Notes under the pieces: model-generated
The model's input: only the letters and a program-made list of their open reading frames with translations
Told to the model about the DNA's origin: nothing
Databases searched by the model: none
Origin: Saxidomus purpurata
Taxonomy: Eukaryota > Mollusca > Bivalvia > Venerida > Veneridae
DNA length: 64,000 bases
Direction of reading: 5' to 3'
Assembly: GCA_022818135.1 (NCBI GenBank)
Contig: JAFMSR010000016.1
Span: forward strand, 1,936,237-2,000,236
Made by a program: the position numbers and the translations under genes
Shown here: piece after piece, positions 38,901 to 44,900 of the stretch
Layout of the letters: the number at the start of each line of letters is the position of its first letter
Position numbering within the stretch: position 1 is the first letter of the stretch

Positions 38901-41900
38901 TAACATTTTATGTCGAAGGATATTCTGATCAAAGCTCCGCAACTGTTGACGAACAAGATGTTGGTGTAAACTTTACATGTTTGGTTGATGACATGTTTGG
39001 TTGATGACAGTAAAACTTCAACCATTTCGATACAATTCAAAGGTCAAATACTGAAGGAAGCCTCTGAAACAAATTCTATTTCCTATTTGCGTAGCAATGT
39101 TGAATGTTCTCACGCTGGTGTTTATACATGTACAAGAACGAGCATCTACGGACAAACAACCAAGGACGTTAATTTATCTGTTAAATGTAAGTATTTGATT
39201 TTTATCTACTTTCATATGTACCGCTGACGTTGCCTTAAGAAGTTCGTTCAGTATTATATGGTACTGCACGTTGACAAGGTATGATACTGAACATTGGCAA
39301 GGGAGTGCGGTCCTAACGATCAGCTGTACGGACTATTTCATTTGTTTACAAACATCGTTTTAATAAGGTTTATATGTGGAAGTTTGACAATTTACTACAA
39401 TTACCTAAACTATGGTCTTAAAATGAAAAGGAAACTATAATAAGTTTTAAGTAGATGTAAAACGAGTTTCATTTTTAAAATGGTTCAATGTTTTAGGGCA
39501 AGCAACTAACGGTTATAATAATTGTGGGTACGTATATAAACGATATAAACGGAGTATTTGATTGAGAAAAGAAATAAGACAGAGAAATTTTTAAGAATGT
39601 ATATCAAGATTATTGATTCACATTTCAAAGTACAAACCTGCATTCGTAGGAAAAGTCTTGCGTTTTTTAACCAATATGGCGGACGGTAACTGAAATTGCA
39701 TACCACATAAATGACGTCACAACAATATATAATTGAGTCTTGTATCAGCAAATAATATGCAATAAAGAAAATGGACATGGTAAAGTAGATGGCTTACGCT
39801 AGTTCTCTGACAAATTTCAAGATTTAACTATTGTTGTTTTGTAACAGAATGTCATTTGTTCGTATTCAACATGAAAGTATCCAAGAGGACCATGATGGCT
39901 CTATATCGTTCACCTGACTGACAGTTCTCATCATGAAAAATATTCTGATACATTTCATGATAAATGAATGCAAAAAGTGGCCTCTATCGTGTTCACATGT
40001 TTTTCTCTTTTTTTGCATTTGTTACCTAGTTTTTGACCCCGGGTGACCCATGAAAAACATTATGGCCAATGTTAATGCAAACTGGGTATCAAAATGTTGC
40101 AGCTAGAGTGTTAAATATGTTTCCTGTATTTGACCTTGTTACCATGAAGACAATTATTCTATTCAAATGGCATTAAGATCTAATGAAAAATGTAACCTCT
40201 ATTGCATAAATAATATTGAATGCGGACGACAAAATCGGCGATCACAATAGCTCACCAATCAATTCGTTTCAAGTGATATTTCGCCATACAAGTTCACCTA
40301 AAGTACATGCAATTTTATATTAAATATATTTACAATATTGTATGAATAGTAAACGTGATTATTAAGAATTCCCCTACAACTACAGTAAAAGAGGTATAGC
40401 ACTTCTGTTATGAATTACCATCATATTGTTACACATATTTGGAAGCGTATAAGAATATAATTAATTACTCCAGAAATGAGGGAGTGTTCTTGTAATTATC
40501 ACTTTGGTTCATCCTTGTTTGAGGTTGTGTTTTTGTGTGTTTTCTTTTGTCATAGAACGCCACCCAGGATGGTTTAGTTATGGCATACTCTGTACATGGT
40601 GCATAAGTCTTTTGTCATTGTTCCGCAAATGTTTCTTTGTCTATTAAAATACTTAGATTTTACCATACAATTTTGAAGTTGTCTTAAGTTTTTTAAATTT
40701 TAAAAGACTTTAAAAGGTGATCATACTTTGGAAATAGATTTCACTTTTGGGTGATATACCAGTTAGTTTATCACTGTGTGGAGTTTAGATGCGTAGTAAT
40801 CTAATCACGAAAGTCGAAGGCCTGAGTGATTAATTACGAAGCATGTAAACGAAAAACAGTAATAAACAAACCGGTATGTCACGCAAAAGTATAGTCTTTT
40901 TCCAATCAAACACGTTTACTTGAAAAAAATGATAAATTATTTTATTACGCTGAGCTGAGTGACTTTCCAGGTCGCCAGACAACGCAAGAACACGTAATTG
41001 ACAGTATCACTATGCTTCCAGCGTAGAATTAAGAGAATTATTGTGAAGTTTTAGTGAACATTTAATGAATATTCAACATATATTGCAGTTCGAACACAAA
41101 GACCGACAACGTGTTCGAACGTTTTAATGTTAAAATATGCGGGGGTAATTTTCAAAAGCTGAACATAGTTCCGGCCATTCGAGTGATATACCGTATTGTA
41201 TATCACGCTCAAATCCTTCTTTCCTTACATGAAACAAAATGGAGTTAGTGTTAGAATGTATGTTACAACAAAATGTATAAGAAGCATGTTATGATTAATC
41301 TTAAAATGAAACGTTTTAAATTAAACGGCTATGAGAGATTAACTTGATGTACACCCCTTTCACAACGTATACATTTTAGAGGTGTCTGTTTGTCTGGAAA
41401 TGCAGTTACTGTGGTAACCAGTATTTTTTGTCTAGACTTCTTTCTAAAAAATAGGAGAAGACATATTATACAGTAATATTACTTCATTCTACAATGATCT
41501 AATAAAAGTTTTCAATGACATATTTAAAAGTACATATTTTTTTTCTGGAATATACGAGGGGTGTTTTTTCATACTTACTTTAAAAACCGTATGTTTCATG
41601 ATCGCTATAACAACGTCCGGTTGACGTGAAAGTCGACACATTTGCGGCGTTATTAGTGTTCAAAGTTCCAAAGGTATTGGACTTCTAAAATTGTTAGAAA
41701 TTGCTACAATCTCTAAATAGCTCTTCGATGTTCTGTAAAACTTTATTGACTGTAGTCACGTTTTATTTAAATGGAACAAAACGTTAAAAAAGATACACGT
41801 GATGCGGAAAACAAGCTTTGTACAAGCTGCCCCGAGTATTGACGTAAGGACATTTTGACATGAAGATTATTTGCATACAGAAAAATGTAAAGAACACTTT

Positions 41901-44900
41901 GGATCATTTTCACTCACTGGTGAATAAATTGGAAAAGCCTTTAAGGTTTACAGTGCAGTTTATAATTGAATTGCATGAGACAGATTTTCCTGAGCAAAAT
42001 TTGTGAAACTATTTGGGTAAAAGTAAAGGTAGTACTTGAAGCAGCCCCGCTTTGAAGTAAACACAACTGCAATAATTTGAATATATTAATATTTATTAAA
42101 AGTCATAATTTTGTCAAATGCAATGTAATATTGATTGGCCTAAGAGTTTTCAGGAAATCTTCGAATGCCCCTCGTACATCTATATTTTCCAACGACTTTT
42201 TGAAACAACCCTCACGAGAGCAAAACCTTTAAAAGTCACAAAAAACACTTTCACAAATATGTTCTACATTGTATTCACTATCTAGAAATGATAACAATCA
42301 AGTTTAGCATCATGCTAAAAATAGGATTCTCACTAATAAGCTAATTAATAGAACAAGAGAAAATCAAATTATGCAAGTAATTGGTTTGAGCCTACATGTA
42401 TTGTTCTATTGCATGATTATGAAATCATAATTATTGACATATGACAAATTCAAATGACTTTATAAATAACTATTGTATAGGAAATAGAAAACACCAGGGA
42501 GATACATATATGATAACATGGCTTAGTTATACAGGTGGACATATATAAAGCAAGTGTGATGGACACTCAAACGTTCTGTTCACATGTCCTTAGTGCTGTT
42601 CACGTGTCATTTGTATACAAAAAACATGGAATACCATCATTTGATGGACAAGAAATATTTTTAACGAACGTGTGTCAATGTGAAATCAAGCGCTCAATGT
42701 CGATAAGAAGAAGAACATAACGAACACTCATATTTGCAACACATGATCATCATGATTTCTGTTTTGTACCGTCAGTTCTTATCAAACATTATGCTTTTCC
42801 AGTACATCATAATATTTTCATATTTAAGGTTATCCGCGTCCACTTCGACAGGTAAGACAGAACATCACAAGTCAGTTGTACGTTCCTGTAACACTCAGCT
42901 TTACGGCACTTGCTTTTCCGGAGCCCGGCCCAAAAGGGTTTTCTTGGCACAAAGAAAATGGAATAAGATGGACACCCTTGCTGAGTAACGAAGACTTACA
43001 AATATCATCGTCAAGATTACAGTCCAATTTGACAATCTGGAATGTTTCAACCACAGACTATAGTCAGTATCGAGTAACTGTGATTAACAGTGTTGGCTCG
43101 TATAAACAGTATTTATTTCTTACAAGAGACGGTTAGTGTCAAACAACATACTATTTACACTCCTTTCATATGATCGGGCTTTATTTATCTCACGAACCGT
43201 GTTATTATGAATTCGACAATTATGACAACAGTGAATATTTCTACCAACTTTGCCCTAATTTTGATAAATGTTTAAAACTATTTACGATGCAAGTTTGAAA
43301 AAGGCTGCTGGTAAAACACTATTTTGAAATCATGTACTTATTCTGAGAGATTTTAACTGTTAACCCAATACTGATCTTAAAAAGAGCTGGCGCCGGTACA
43401 AGTCAGTAATGTTTTGGTTAGAATTTTGTAGAGCGGATAAAAAGGTATACAATTTAAAATACTTCAAATGTAATAAGTAATTAATTTCTACATCTACCAT
43501 AAAGCGTTTGCCTTGGGTGTTTCTGAACTACTTGCAATACTTATTAGTAGTTTTCAATAGTTACTAGTAGTTTTGATTTGATTTAATATATCATGCCATA
43601 TCAAGCTGTGCCGGCAATATCAAAAATGTTGTGTAAATTATTGTGAATTAAAATTCCGTAAAATAAATTGATATTGTTGGCTAACAAATTTGACTAATTT
43701 CTTTAAAAGGGGGAAATAATCAATACAAAAACAACCCTACATATCAATGTATCTTAATTCTTTAGCTAAATGTCCTGTCAAAAGATATATTTTGTTCCTT
43801 ATCAGGACTTATTAAACAGGGTTTGATTTGATAGGAGGCAATACACCAATTAAGAGAGTAGAACGTCTGTGATAAGGGATTACGTACATGCATGATCGTT
43901 GTAAATACTGATAAATGATATTACACAATGGTTGACTTCCAAATGCTACATATGTGCAATATGTGTTCATGTTTGCATGTTTTAGTTACCTATACAGACA
44001 ATAAGAAAGATGAATCGGACAATTCGACATTGATAATCATTAAGAAAGAGGAATCAAACAATTCGACATTAATAGTTGGGCTTACTCTTGGATCAGTGTG
44101 TATTTTCCTTGTACTTTATGCAACGTTTGTGACCATTCTGTACAAACGGAAGGCAGGAAACAAAGGTAAAACAACAATTTCGAAGTTCTTAGTTGTATGT
44201 TTACTTTAAAAGAGTACAGAGAGAACCAAGTGATGATGAGCGTATGTTGTATATAGTGTTGTCAAGCATATTAACCATTCAATTCTTTGCTAATTCAGCA
44301 TTACTAGTTTTATCGAATATGCTTCAAGTTTGAAAAAAATAACAATAAACTTGAAAGTGTTTTAAAAGTAAGTAAAAAACAAAAACATTTATATCCTGGT
44401 TTATTCCATATGTGCTTGCATGTACTAACTTAACAAAATATACAACTTATGTACATTAATAAAGAGTACTATGAACTATTATTTTGATAGTTAATGATAT
44501 TATATCATCTTCCAGGCTTGGAATCTTCAAACAATTCAAACGGACAAAGGTAATAGATAAAATGTCCTGACTTAAAGAGTGCAAAACACGATTTACCGTT
44601 GTTATGGACAAAGCTTTTAACACGTTTCTGCGTGCTAAAACAAACGGATATTGTTTACTTTCCATACGTTTCTGCTGAACATTTCTAGTTATTTAACAGT
44701 TTGTCTTATCTACATTTTCTTAGGTCCCATGTATGGGTGCTATACACCTGGCATGTATAAGAACCAGGGGTGTCTCTGGAATCGGGACGCTTTCTGTTCT
44801 TTGCACTATCCTCCTAAAATCTAAAATAACTAACCTCTTCCGGGGGCGTTGGTCATATGGGAAACCGGTACCAACGATAAAGCCCTAATATACGATACAG

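Noticed and set aside
39007..39011. Alternative acceptor GATGACAG inside exon 8 that would bypass the duplication
   Set aside because: No pyrimidine tract, and the resulting phase (2) does not match the phase 1 of exon 7.
42795..42802. CTTTTCCAG as acceptor of exon 9
   Set aside because: Good consensus but leaves the wrong phase; the acceptor ending at 42828 keeps phase 1 and gives a start parallel to other Ig exons.
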